This document shows, piece after piece, positions 22,875 through 29,802 of a stretch of DNA of 32,221 nucleotides. The stretch comes from Candidatus Woesearchaeota archaeon (GTDB lineage Archaea > Nanobdellota > Nanobdellia > SCGC-AAA011-G17 > UBA489), in contig JAERTB010000014.1 in the NCBI GenBank assembly GCA_016845225.1, positions 1 through 32,221 on the forward strand. Reading direction: 5' to 3'. The notes under the pieces are model-generated. The model did not search any database. It was not told the origin of the DNA and worked only from the letters and a program-made list of their open reading frames with translations. Positions within the stretch are counted from its first letter, which is position 1, and every line of letters begins with the position of its first letter. Position numbers and translations under genes: made by a program.

Positions 22875-23825
22875 ATGAAAAAATTAATGAAAAAGGGCTT
22901 TACCTTAGGTATGGCTTTAATGTTTTTAGTTAGTATTGTTCCTGCAGCATTTGCTCAAGAAGATACAGATGCTACTGAAACAAATATGAAATATATAGAT
23001 GCTAGTTCTGGAAGAGTAACTGTAAAGAGAGTTCCTACAAGGGGACCAATTACTACTGATGCAGAAGCAAATCCTATTGCAGTTAATCCAATTAGCATAA
23101 GGCCTATTGCTATAACTGATAGAGGTGCTGTGGGTCATACATTAAAAAAAGTAGATGATGATGTTGAAAAAAGTAAAAGAAGAAGTAAAATAAAAAACTC
23201 GATTGACCATTATCGTAAAAAGATTAAGTATCTTATGTCTGATAAATTCTTAGAGGAAGATAATTATAATGAAAAAAAAGCAGCAAGGTTTTTAGTTTTT
23301 TCTACATTATTGACTGAAAGGGCAATTGACTTTTTAGATCATGTTGAAACTAGAGCTGAAAATTCTCCAAAGTTTTTAGAGAAACATCCAGAAGCATTAG
23401 AAAAAATTGCTGAAAAGAGGGAGCAACTATCCGGAATCTATGAAGGGCTTTATGATATTGTATCTGATGGAGGATTAAGCGAAATGGGTCTTACTTCTTT
23501 AGATAAAGATCTTTATCAAGAAGTTAAGGAAACATATCTTATTTCTCTTGGAAAGGAACTTAAGTCAATTGCTAAGAATAAATACATTTTAGCATATAGA
23601 AAACATAACAAAGACAAGGTTGTTAAAAAACTTAAAACTTCTGCTAAAAAATGGAAAAAGAAATATGGCGCAGACAAAGTTAAGGGTGTTGAAGTTGAAA
23701 TAGAAAGATATGAAACAACTGGAGATATAGGTGCTGTTAAAACTGAAATAACCAAATTAATTGCTGTTGAAGTTGAACCAGTTATGTTAGAAGATAAGGA
23801 TGAAATAGAAGAGGATTCTGATTAA
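22875..23825 (+). CDS. Secreted helical protein, unknown function
   Basis: 316 residues. A classic signal peptide (M-K-K-L-M-K-K-G-F-T-L-G-M-A-L-M-F-L-V-S, cleavage likely after F-A-27). A short disordered stretch with I-A-V-N-P-I-S-I-R-P-I-A-like repeats follows, then a long, Lys/Glu-rich, almost fully helical region to the end, with an acidic tail. No Cys. No family is recognised. Its signal peptide and helical build resemble the secreted protein at 26260-27099. Phased TAAAGT boxes precede its promoter, and a TrmB-type regulator lies two genes downstream. Confidence 0.75.
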   Translation: MKKLMKKGFTLGMALMFLVSIVPAAFAQEDTDATETNMKYIDASSGRVTVKRVPTRGPITTDAEANPIAVNPISIRPIAITDRGAVGHTLKKVDDDVEKSKRRSKIKNSIDHYRKKIKYLMSDKFLEEDNYNEKKAARFLVFSTLLTERAIDFLDHVETRAENSPKFLEKHPEALEKIAEKREQLSGIYEGLYDIVSDGGLSEMGLTSLDKDLYQEVKETYLISLGKELKSIAKNKYILAYRKHNKDKVVKKLKTSAKKWKKKYGADKVKGVEVEIERYETTGDIGAVKTEITKLIAVEVEPVMLEDKDEIEEDSD

Positions 23826-23854
23826 TCAAGAATTGGTTTTATTTGATTGGAAAC

Positions 23855-23904
23855 ATTTAAATAGAGCCTTTCCTTGCTTATTTTATCGAAATATTAACGA
23901 GGTG
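23855..23904 (+). promoter_or_regulatory. TATA box and SD for the lipoprotein gene
   Basis: ATTTAAATAG (23855-23864) and GAGGTG (23899-23904) before the ATG at 23913. Confidence 0.5.
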
Positions 23905-23912
23905 TTAACAAT

Positions 23913-24134
23913 ATGAAAAAATTAATGATTTTCGCGGTTTTCTTAATGTTGATGGTTTTTGTTGCTGGTTGTGCTCCAAAGAGTGCTCCTAAGACTCCAG
24001 AAACTCCTGCACCTGAACCGCCAGTTGGTGATGATTCTGTCCCTGAATTAGACGAAGAATTTGGAGATTTAGATGATTTCGAAACTGAAGATTTTGAAGA
24101 TTTTGAAGATTTAGGCGATTCTTTTACAATTTAG
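23913..24134 (+). CDS. Small acidic lipoprotein
   Basis: 73 residues. The signal peptide ends in a lipobox, V-A-G-C with C20, so the mature protein should be lipid-anchored at Cys20. The rest is a Pro-rich spacer (P-K-T-P-E-T-P-A-P-E-P-P) followed by a strongly acidic repeat of D-F-E and D-D/E-F units. No fold or enzyme motif is seen. It may bind cations or act as a charged brush on the membrane. A terminator hairpin overlaps its stop. Confidence 0.75.
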   Translation: MKKLMIFAVFLMLMVFVAGCAPKSAPKTPETPAPEPPVGDDSVPELDEEFGDLDDFETEDFEDFEDLGDSFTI

Positions 24135-24143
24135 GGTCCCTAA
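24131..24143 (+). terminator. Palindromic terminator at the lipoprotein stop codon
   Basis: TTAGG, loop GTC, CCTAA, followed within a few bases by a T-rich run (TTTCTTTCTTTTTTT). The stop TAG at 24132 is part of the stem. Confidence 0.5.
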
Positions 24144-24181
24144 TTTCTTTCTTTTTTTACCACTGTTTAATGATTAAAAAC

Positions 24182-24198
24182 CTAAAGTTTTTTAAAGG
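24182..24198 (+). promoter_or_regulatory. TAAAGT box and TATA box of the TrmB-type gene
   Basis: CTAAAGT directly precedes TTTTTTAAAGG. The TATA-like part is centred about 30 bp before the ATG at 24224. The same TAAAGT-before-TATA arrangement occurs upstream of 22875. Confidence 0.4.
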
Positions 24199-24223
24199 AT
24201 AAATTCTATTTTTTTGCTATAAA

Positions 24224-25030
24224 ATGATAGTAAAAGAAGAACTTTTGAAGAAATTGAGAGCAGCATTTGACCTTAATATTTATGAAGTTAAAATTTGGAC
24301 TGCTTTGCTATGTAGAGGCGTAGCTACAGCTGGAGAACTTAGCGATATTTCTCAAATTCCTAGAAGTAGAAGTTATGACGTATTGGATTCACTTGAAAAG
24401 AAAGGTTTTGTAATGATGAAACTAGGAAAACCTATCAAATATTTAGCAATTAAACCTGAAGAAATTATTAGAAGAATTAAGGATCAAGTTAAAGAAAAAA
24501 GTAAAGCTAGATTAACAGAATTAGAAAATATTAAAGGGGAAAATATTTATGAAGATCTTCAATTATTATATACTCAAGGTATTCAAAAAATAGACCATTC
24601 TAATTTATCTGGTGCTGTTACTGGAAGAGATAATATTTATACACAATTAAAAAGCATGATTGAAGGTGCTGAAAATGAAGTGATGATTGCAACTACAGAA
24701 GAAGGAGCTTTAAGAAAACTTAAGAAATTCAAAAATCTGTTTACTAGATTAGATAAGAAGGGCGTAAAGGTTAAAATTGCAGCGCCATTGACAGGATTAG
24801 ACAAGCCAATTCTTAAAGATCTTAAGGGTGTAGTAGAGATTAAAAAATTAGAAGGAATAAATGCAAGATTTTGTTTAGTTGATAGAACACAAATGTTGTT
24901 TATGGTTTCAGATGATCAAAATGTTCATGAAGCATATGATTCAGCAATTTGGGCAAGTTCTCCTTTTTTTACAAATTCTTTTAGCTCAATGTTTGATACT
25001 GTTTGGAATAGTTCTTCTAAGGTTGAGTGA
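24224..25030 (+). CDS. TrmB-family transcriptional regulator
   Basis: 268 residues. The winged helix (about 10-80) shows N-I-Y-E-V-K-I-W-T-A-L-L, A-G-E-L-S-D-I-S-Q-I-P-R-S-R-S-Y-D-V-L and the wing K-P-I-K-Y-L-A-I, characteristic of TrmB regulators that in archaea commonly control sugar or envelope genes. A helical linker leads to a C-terminal PLD-like effector domain (about 120-265; E-V-M-I-A-T-T, A-R-F-C-L-V-D, D-S-A-I-W-A-S-S). The HxK catalytic motif of true phospholipase D is absent, so it should sense a ligand and not act as an enzyme. The stop overlaps the next gene region. It may regulate itself and nearby secreted proteins via TAAAGT boxes (inference). Confidence 0.9.
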   Translation: MIVKEELLKKLRAAFDLNIYEVKIWTALLCRGVATAGELSDISQIPRSRSYDVLDSLEKKGFVMMKLGKPIKYLAIKPEEIIRRIKDQVKEKSKARLTELENIKGENIYEDLQLLYTQGIQKIDHSNLSGAVTGRDNIYTQLKSMIEGAENEVMIATTEEGALRKLKKFKNLFTRLDKKGVKVKIAAPLTGLDKPILKDLKGVVEIKKLEGINARFCLVDRTQMLFMVSDDQNVHEAYDSAIWASSPFFTNSFSSMFDTVWNSSSKVE

Positions 25031-25035
25031 TTTGG

Positions 25036-25353
25036 ATGGATGAAGATTCAAATTATCTTGAAGTGGGGTTACATATTTATTCTGATGATTGTGTTACTAA
25101 ATTTAGAGCTAGCTCTAAATCATATGGCCCTCTCGAAGCAGATAGTGCTGAAGAGTTAGGAAGATTAGTTGTAAATTATTATCCTAAAAAATTTATTAAG
25201 TTCAAAAACGGTGTTTATTTTTTTTGTGGAAAAAAATTTATGATTGATCAAAGAGATAAACATAGTAAATATTTTTCTAAAGAAGAGATGATAAGTTTTC
25301 ATTCTAAACGTTGGGAAACTTTAGAAAATTTAATTGACGAAAGCGAAATTTAG
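25036..25353 (+). CDS. Small unknown protein coupled to the TrmB gene
   Basis: 105 residues from the ATG at 25036; a GTG at 25027 that overlaps the TrmB stop (GTGA) would add three residues. It has no signal or membrane segment. An N-terminal strand-like part (Y-L-E-V-G-L-H-I-Y, V-T-K-F-R-A-S) and a basic aromatic centre (Y-Y-P-K-K-F-I-K-F, Y-F-F-C-G-K-K-F) precede a helical end. No family is recognised. A weak similarity to the protein at 25863-26135 is visible (T-K-F, D-S-x-x-x-L motif order). Co-translation with the regulator suggests a related function. Confidence 0.65.
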   Translation: MDEDSNYLEVGLHIYSDDCVTKFRASSKSYGPLEADSAEELGRLVVNYYPKKFIKFKNGVYFFCGKKFMIDQRDKHSKYFSKEEMISFHSKRWETLENLIDESEI

Positions 25354-25383
25354 TTTTTTTATTTATTTTTATTAATGATAACA

Positions 25384-25394
25384 CTTATATACTA
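25384..25394 (+). promoter_or_regulatory. TATA box for the H1-like gene
   Basis: CTTATATACTA predicts a start near 25416 and a leader of about 90 nt, among the longest in the window. Confidence 0.5.
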
Positions 25395-25426
25395 TAATAT
25401 ATAGATTAAAAGAGTAATCACAAACT

Positions 25427-25442
25427 ACATTTTGTAAAATGT
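25427..25442 (+). repeat. Inverted repeat in the H1-like gene leader
   Basis: ACATTTT and AAAATGT separated by GT, just after the predicted transcription start. It could be an operator or a weak RNA hairpin. Confidence 0.4.
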
Positions 25443-25504
25443 TTTGTAATTGCAATAAATAAAACCAAAAAATAAGTTCATGATAATGCGTGAACGGAGG
25501 AAAA

Positions 25505-25816
25505 ATGGTTAGAAGAAAAATAAAAAGAGCTGTTAGAAAATCAGTAAGAAAAGTTACTAGAAAAGTAGCAAGAAAAACTGTTAGAAAAACAGCAAAAAAA
25601 GCAGTAAGAAAAAGAACTGCAAAAAGAACAGTAAGAAAAACTGTTAGAAAAAGAGTTGCTAAGAGAGCAACTAGAAAGACTACAAGAAAGAGAGTTGCTA
25701 AGAGAGCAACTAGAAAGACTACAAGAAAGGCAACTAAAAGAAAAACAGTAAGAAAAACTGTTAGAAAAGCAGTAAAAAAAAGAACTGCAAAAAGAACAAC
25801 CAGAAGAAGAAAATAA
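25505..25816 (+). CDS. Histone H1-like lysine/arginine-rich protein
   Basis: 103 residues from the ATG at 25505, preceded by GGAGG four bases upstream; an in-frame GTG at 25490 is less likely because it lies before the SD. Nearly the whole protein is built from Lys, Arg, Ala, Thr and Val in units such as R-K-T-V-R-K and K-R-T-A-K-R, like the C-terminal tails of histone H1 and bacterial Hc1/Hc2 proteins. It lacks acidic residues and any globular domain. It probably coats DNA or RNA. A 13-residue unit, R-V-A-K-R-A-T-R-K-T-T-R-K, is duplicated in tandem. Confidence 0.8.
   Translation: MVRRKIKRAVRKSVRKVTRKVARKTVRKTAKKAVRKRTAKRTVRKTVRKRVAKRATRKTTRKRVAKRATRKTTRKATKRKTVRKTVRKAVKKRTAKRTTRRRK
25652..25729 (+). 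repeat. 39-bp tandem duplication in the H1-like gene
   Basis: Two identical 39-bp copies, at 25652-25690 and 25691-25729, encode the same 13 residues. The perfect DNA match marks recent repeat expansion. Confidence 0.9.
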
Positions 25817-25832
25817 TTTTTTAATGGTTGAA

Positions 25833-25851
25833 AGGGCCCTTAATGGGCCCT
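25833..25851. terminator. Terminator between convergent genes
   Basis: AGGGCCC, loop TTAAT, GGGCCCT, a perfect 7-bp stem followed by TAATTTTTAATTTTATTTT. It separates the H1-like gene from the convergent minus-strand gene and could act in both directions. Confidence 0.7.
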
Positions 25852-25862
25852 AATTTTTAATT

Positions 25863-26135
25863 TTATTTTGTATAGAATTCTTTGAATTCTGATGCTGTTG
25901 AGATATATACAGGTTGGGCATTTTCATTCAGATCGCCTGTTAGCTCTGAAGCTTCACCATACTCAAAAACTTTGTGCGTAGGTATATGTGATTCAATTTC
26001 ATCTAATTTATCCACTAGGTCGCCTAATGAGTCTCCCTTAAGATAAAAGATATGATCTTTGTCTCCCTCTGCTACAAACTTTGTAGAACAATTTACTTTG
26101 TCGTAAAGTGTGCTCTCTAAAAAATATTCTTTCAT
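25863..26135 (-). CDS. Small unknown cytosolic protein
   Basis: 90 residues from the ATG at 26135. A GGAG site lies ten bases upstream, and the TATA box at 26191-26200 would begin the mRNA near 26168, which rules against the longer ORF from 26183. The N-terminus (E-Y-F-L-E-S-T-L-Y-D-K-V-N-C-S-T-K-F) is strand-like; the middle has D-S-L-G-D-L-V-D-K-L and the end Y-I-S-T-A-S-E-F. No family or membrane segment. It may be distantly related to the TrmB-coupled protein at 25036. Confidence 0.6.
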   Translation of the reverse strand: MKEYFLESTLYDKVNCSTKFVAEGDKDHIFYLKGDSLGDLVDKLDEIESHIPTHKVFEYGEASELTGDLNENAQPVYISTASEFKEFYTK

Positions 26136-26190
26136 TATTATCCATCTCCAAACACTATTTACCTTTCGGTAGATGATAATCAATACTGCT

Positions 26191-26200
26191 TAGTTTAAAA
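26191..26200 (-). promoter_or_regulatory. TATA box for the 90-residue protein
   Basis: On the minus strand TTTTAAACTA; start expected near 26168, leader about 33 nt with GGAG. Confidence 0.45.
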
Positions 26201-26225
26201 GGTTTTATGGTATAAAAAAGAAAGA

Positions 26226-26253
26226 AAAAAGTGCGAAATTAATCGCACTTTTT
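26226..26253 (-). terminator. Terminator after the secreted helical protein gene
   Basis: AAAAAGTGCG and CGCACTTTTT form a perfect 10-bp stem with an 8-base loop. On the minus strand it is followed by TTCTTTCTTTTTT, so it ends the gene at 26260-27099. Confidence 0.75.
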
Positions 26254-26259
26254 CTAAAT

Positions 26260-27099
26260 TTATTGGTTTCTAATGTTTTTTACAACTTCTCTTGCATCTT
26301 TGTAGGTTGTTCTTGCAACCTTTGCAGCATTTTTCAAATAATTATTTGATTTTTTAGCAATGTTCAAAGCATCTTGCGCGTTTGAAACATCTCTCCACAT
26401 TGAAACTACATTGTTCCAGTCATTATCTAATGCTGAAATTCTATGTTCCATTTCTGTGATTAATGCTCTTGCTTCAGTTACATCTTTACCGTTGTTTTCT
26501 GCTTGATCAGTTAATTCTGTTACTCTAACCATTAAGGTGTCAAGTTTTTCTTGAACTGCTGCATATTTACAAGCAACTGCTCTTCCTGCTCCTGTGTAAA
26601 CAATACCTTTTACGTTATCCCATCCGTTTTGGAATTTTCTAAGTACTGCATTTAGGTCATCTCTTGTAGCAGTTTCAATATCTAAGTCATTAACTTCTGT
26701 TTTTAGATCTTCTGCCCAATTGATTACTCTATCAAGGAACTCATTTCCATTGTCGTCATCTACACAACTGTTTTCAACAGCTATTTTTGTTCTTTCAGCA
26801 TGTGTAATAATTCCATCAAGGAAATTGCTTAATCTTTGTTGCACTTGTAATGCATCTTCTCTTGTAACTTGTCCTCTTTTCCTAACATCTGCTAGGAAAT
26901 TTTTAAGACCGTTTATGTCTTTCTTTAGTTCAGTTTCTACTTTTTTATGTTGGGTTTTTGCTTTTTCTGCATTAGCTAAAAAAGCTCTGTCCAGTTTTTG
27001 AACTTGTGTTTCTTTTGCAAATACTGCAGCAGGAAACATTCCAACAATAAAAAGAGATAGTACTAAGATAGTACCTATTTTCTTCATTGTATTTTTCAT
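26260..27099 (-). CDS. Secreted helical protein, unknown function
   Basis: 279 residues from the ATG at 27099 (GGAG nine bases upstream); an ORF from 27162 would place the signal peptide internally. The signal peptide is M-K-N-T-M-K-K-I-G-T then a hydrophobic run ending A-A-V-F-A at 28. The mature part is a series of amphipathic helices rich in Lys, Glu, Asn and Ala with two or three Cys (N-S-C, V-A-C). It resembles the helical secreted protein at 22875 in signal and overall build, although I see no firm residue-level match. Function unknown; perhaps an extracellular matrix or binding protein. Confidence 0.75.
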   Translation of the reverse strand: MKNTMKKIGTILVLSLFIVGMFPAAVFAKETQVQKLDRAFLANAEKAKTQHKKVETELKKDINGLKNFLADVRKRGQVTREDALQVQQRLSNFLDGIITHAERTKIAVENSCVDDDNGNEFLDRVINWAEDLKTEVNDLDIETATRDDLNAVLRKFQNGWDNVKGIVYTGAGRAVACKYAAVQEKLDTLMVRVTELTDQAENNGKDVTEARALITEMEHRISALDNDWNNVVSMWRDVSNAQDALNIAKKSNNYLKNAAKVARTTYKDAREVVKNIRNQ

Positions 27100-27388
27100 T
27101 TTTGGTTTCTCCTGTTCAATCCCCCGTTCATTCGAAGTTTTGATCATTATTTTTTTTGACATCTTGTTTGATGTCTGAGATTATTCTGTTCAAAGTTGTT
27201 TATAAAGAAACTTGCAGATTTCTTCATTTGTAGGTTTACTTTACTTTAGATTACTTTAATTGGGTTTTTTAGTGGTTGTTTTAGAGAATAAGTATTTTAT
27301 TGTCTTTTTTTGACTAAAAGAAGGTTAATTTGGACTTATTTAGAATTTGTGTTGAAAAATGTTGTTTTTTATTAAGAAATAATAAAAG
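27100..27388. other. 289-base intergenic region
   Basis: It holds the promoter of the secreted helical protein, the TAAAGT boxes and an AT-rich remainder towards the tRNA 3' end. No ORF or RNA structure was recognised in the rest. Confidence 0.6.
27197..27258 (-). promoter_or_regulatory. TATA box with upstream TAAAGT boxes
   Basis: On the minus strand the TATA box CTTTATAAAC (27197-27206) lies downstream of three TAAAGT boxes read on the minus strand (27238-27243, 27243-27248, 27253-27258). The same hexamer precedes the gene at 22875. Confidence 0.4.
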
Positions 27389-27471
27389 CGCCGTGACCCG
27401 GATTTGAACCGGGATGCCCAGATGGGCCCAGCTTTCCAGGCTGGTGCAATACCAAATTATGCGATCGCGGC
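27389..27471 (-). tRNA. tRNA-Ser (anticodon GGA)
   Basis: On the minus strand: the anticodon stem CCAGC/GCTGG encloses loop CTGGAAA with anticodon GGA, reading UCC and UCU. A long variable arm (GCCC, loop ATCT, GGGC) and discriminator G73 are serine marks. The T-arm is CCCGG, TTCAAAT, CCGGG, and the D-loop has GG. No CCA is encoded. The acceptor stem GCCGCGA/TCACGGC has one C5-A68 mismatch. No intron is seen in the anticodon loop. A TATA-like AGCTTAAAAA lies about 35 bp upstream. Confidence 0.95.
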
Positions 27472-27679
27472 AGCGTTAAGTTAATTTTGAAGATTGCTTG
27501 TTTTTAAGCTTTATCTTGTTGTACTTTAAACCGAATTAACTTGCTAAATTTTCTTTTTTAAGCTAACGTTGTAACTGAATAATTAGTCAATTTTTTCAAC
27601 TAGTATATACACTATAGAATGTTTAGTAAATATATCGACAATGTTTATATACAATTTTGCTTTCTATACTTTGATCGAA
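27472..27679. other. 208-base intergenic region
   Basis: It contains TATA-like AGCTTAAAAA on the minus strand twice (27504-27513 and near 27560), an inverted repeat AAGTTAATT/AATTAACTT that brackets the first, and the promoter of the small gene at 27680. No gene is seen. Confidence 0.4.
27643..27650 (+). promoter_or_regulatory. TATA box for the small ORF at 27680
   Basis: TTTATATA is centred about 33 bp before the ATG at 27680, giving a leader of a few bases at most. It lies after the in-frame ATG at 27641, so that ATG cannot be used from this promoter. Confidence 0.5.
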
Positions 27680-27913
27680 ATGAAACTGCCTGTACGAAGA
27701 ATGTGCTGTAGTCTTGAAATGAAACCATTAGATCAAAATAAAAGAGAAACGCTATTGACTAAAATCCTAAAGATAGGAAATAGAGATAACGAAAAGAAAA
27801 ATATGAAAGAAGTGGCAGAAGAGCTAAATTTGCTTAGAAGGGAAGGATACGATGTAGACAGTTATAGTATGCTGTTTATGGGTTTCATGCAAAGATACGG
27901 ACTTGGAAATTGA
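27680..27913 (+). CDS. Small basic protein, function unknown
   Basis: 77 residues, starting M-K-L-P-V-R-R-M. It is probably cytosolic and largely helical (K-R-E-T-L-L-T-K-I-L-K-I, K-E-V-A-E-E-L-N-L-L-R-R-E-G-Y), with a Met/Phe-rich end (Y-S-M-L-F-M-G-F-M-Q-R-Y). Two adjacent Cys near the start. No family is recognised. A good TATA box in position and a normal codon pattern are the main support that it is real. Confidence 0.5.
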   Translation: MKLPVRRMCCSLEMKPLDQNKRETLLTKILKIGNRDNEKKNMKEVAEELNLLRREGYDVDSYSMLFMGFMQRYGLGN

Positions 27914-28020
27914 ATCTGGCAATGGCCATTTATATATAGGTTTCGCACTCAAAATTTTTTAAGATAAACTTTATTGATTAACATAGCTCTGTTGTTATTA
28001 AATTTAGAAGTTTTAAAAAA

Positions 28021-28329
28021 TTAATCAAATAATTCTATTTCAATATCAACGTCTTTTGGTATTGGAACTCTCATAACTAATCTTAATGCTCTTTCATTGT
28101 CTGCAAGATCAATTAATCTTTTATGAATTCTCATTTCAAAATTATCCCATGTAGCTTTTCCGTCTCCACAAGGACTTTTTCTTGTTGTATGTTTTAGAAT
28201 TTGAGTTGGCAATGGAATTGGTCCAGAAATTTTAGTTTTTGTAGATTTAGCTATATCTGTGATACTTGTACAAATATCATTTATTTGATTAATATCAATT
28301 CCGCTTAAGTTTATTCTTGCTTTTGCCAT
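28021..28329 (-). CDS. rps10: 30S ribosomal protein uS10
   Basis: 102 residues, the archaeal length. Family marks are A-R-I-N-L-S-G-I-D, the K-I-S-G-P-I-P-L-P-T segment, H-T-T-R-K-S-P-C-G-D-G and F-E-M-R-I-H-K-R-L-I-D. It follows EF-1A, the usual archaeal order, but has its own TATA box at 28351-28359 with leaderless spacing, and a terminator-like hairpin separates it from EF-1A. Confidence 0.96.
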   Translation of the reverse strand: MAKARINLSGIDINQINDICTSITDIAKSTKTKISGPIPLPTQILKHTTRKSPCGDGKATWDNFEMRIHKRLIDLADNERALRLVMRVPIPKDVDIEIELFD

Positions 28330-28350
28330 TTTAGTATTTTTATGATTTTA

Positions 28351-28359
28351 ATTTATAAG
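28351..28359 (-). promoter_or_regulatory. TATA box for uS10
   Basis: On the minus strand CTTATAAAT is centred about 26 bp before the ATG at 28329. Confidence 0.55.
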
Positions 28360-28384
28360 GTTTTTGTAAAGAAAAAATAAGAAA

Positions 28385-28401
28385 AAGGGGTTTACCCCCT
28401 T
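28385..28401 (-). terminator. Terminator overlapping the EF-1A stop
   Basis: On the minus strand AAGGGG, loop GTAAA, CCCCTT forms a six-base stem, followed by TTTCTTATTTTTTC. The stop TAA (28400-28402) overlaps the stem. Confidence 0.6.
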
Positions 28402-29683
28402 ATTTCTTTTCTTTTAATTCAATACACATTCCTGCAGCTACTGTTGATCCAGCATCTCTGATAGCAAATTTAGACATTTGCGGTATCTCGCCGAATTTTT
28501 CAATAACTACTGGTTTTGTAGGTTTTAACTGTACAACTGCAGCGTCACCAGTCTTTAATGTGTCTGGTTTTTCTTTTAATACTGCTCCTGTAGCAGGATC
28601 TAATTGTTGTGTTAGTTCTGTAAATTGACATGCCACTTGAGATGTGTGGATGTGGAATACAGGTGTATATCCTTGTGTAACCACAGTAGGATGATTTAAA
28701 ATCATAATCCTTGCTGTAAATTCACTAGCAATCTTCGGTGGGTTGCTTGCTTCTCCAAGAACGTCTCCACGTGCAATATCTTTCTTTCCTACTCCTCTAA
28801 CGTTGAAACCAACGTTGTCACCAGGAATAGCTTCTTGTACTTGCTCGTGATGCATTTCAATGGATTTTACTTCCCCTTCTACACCATTACCTTCTCTCCC
28901 AGGTACGAATACTACTTTTTGACCAACTTTTAATTTACCTGTTTCAACTCTTCCTACTGGAACTACTCCGATTCCTGAGATGTTATATACATCTTGTAGA
29001 GGTAGTCTTAAAGGTAAGTCTACTGGTTTTTCTGGTTCGTCAAAGTTATCAATTTGTTCTGCAACTGTAGGTCCTTTGTACCAAGTCATATTTTCTGACT
29101 TTTTGTAAATGTTGTCTCCTTCAAAAGCACTTGCTGGAATGAAGTTTACTTTACTTGGGTCGTAACCTGCTGTTTGAACTAATTTAGTTAATCCTTCTTT
29201 GATTTCATTGTATTTAGCTTCGTCGTATTTTACTACGTCCATTTTGTTAACTAATACACAAAGTTGGTTAACTCCTAGAGTTTTTAACAACCATAAATGT
29301 TCTTTAGTTTGAGGCATTGCTCCTTCATTTGAAGATACAACTAAAAAAGCTACATCTGCTTGTGAAGAACCTGTAATCATGTTCTTAACGAAATCTTTGT
29401 GCCCTGGAGCATCAATGATTGTTGCTTCGTAGTTTTTGGACATGTATTTCTTATATGAAAGGTCGATTGTTACCCCTCTTTCTTGCTCTTCTTTTAAGTT
29501 GTCCATAACGAAAGCGAATTCGAAACCTGCTTTTCCAAGTTCTTGCGCTTTGTCTTTTAACTTTCTCATAGCTTGCTCATCGACGTTTCCTGAGTCAAAC
29601 ATAAGTCTTCCTACTGATGTAGATTTTCCGTGGTCTACGTGACCTACGAAAATTACGTTTAAATGTGGTTTTTCTCTTGCCAT
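28400..29683 (-). CDS. tuf: Translation elongation factor EF-1A
   Basis: 427 residues. It delivers aminoacyl-tRNA to the ribosomal A site with GTP. All G motifs are intact: G1 GHVDHGKS (14-21), G2 T72 in R-G-V-T-I-D, G3 DAPGH (91-95), G4 NKMD (146-149) and G5-like P-A-S-A-F. Domains 2 and 3 follow ([17 protein letters not shown]). The promoter has TATA at 29741-29750 and an SD-like CGGAG. Codon choice is the regular AT-rich one. Confidence 0.98.
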   Translation of the reverse strand: MAREKPHLNVIFVGHVDHGKSTSVGRLMFDSGNVDEQAMRKLKDKAQELGKAGFEFAFVMDNLKEEQERGVTIDLSYKKYMSKNYEATIIDAPGHKDFVKNMITGSSQADVAFLVVSSNEGAMPQTKEHLWLLKTLGVNQLCVLVNKMDVVKYDEAKYNEIKEGLTKLVQTAGYDPSKVNFIPASAFEGDNIYKKSENMTWYKGPTVAEQIDNFDEPEKPVDLPLRLPLQDVYNISGIGVVPVGRVETGKLKVGQKVVFVPGREGNGVEGEVKSIEMHHEQVQEAIPGDNVGFNVRGVGKKDIARGDVLGEASNPPKIASEFTARIMILNHPTVVTQGYTPVFHIHTSQVACQFTELTQQLDPATGAVLKEKPDTLKTGDAAVVQLKPTKPVVIEKFGEIPQMSKFAIRDAGSTVAAGMCIELKEKK

Positions 29684-29740
29684 TTTGATTTGTTTCTCCG
29701 TAAATTGTAATATTAAATGTAACTCTGAAAACTGAATCTG

Positions 29741-29750
29741 CTTTATAAAG
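29741..29750 (-). promoter_or_regulatory. TATA box for EF-1A
   Basis: CTTTATAAAG, expected start near 29718, leader about 35 nt containing CGGAG (29696-29700). Confidence 0.6.
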
Positions 29751-29802
29751 ATTTTGGTGTGTTTTTGGAGTATATTCGCTCTTTTGGTTCTTTTTTTGAT
29801 TG

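Noticed and set aside
25505-25816. Short repeats as a possible CRISPR array
   Set aside because: Repeats are codon-phased, without unique spacers, and encode a continuous basic protein.
27100-27162. Longer start for the secreted helical protein
   Set aside because: It would put 21 polar residues before the signal peptide; the ATG at 27099 has an SD site.
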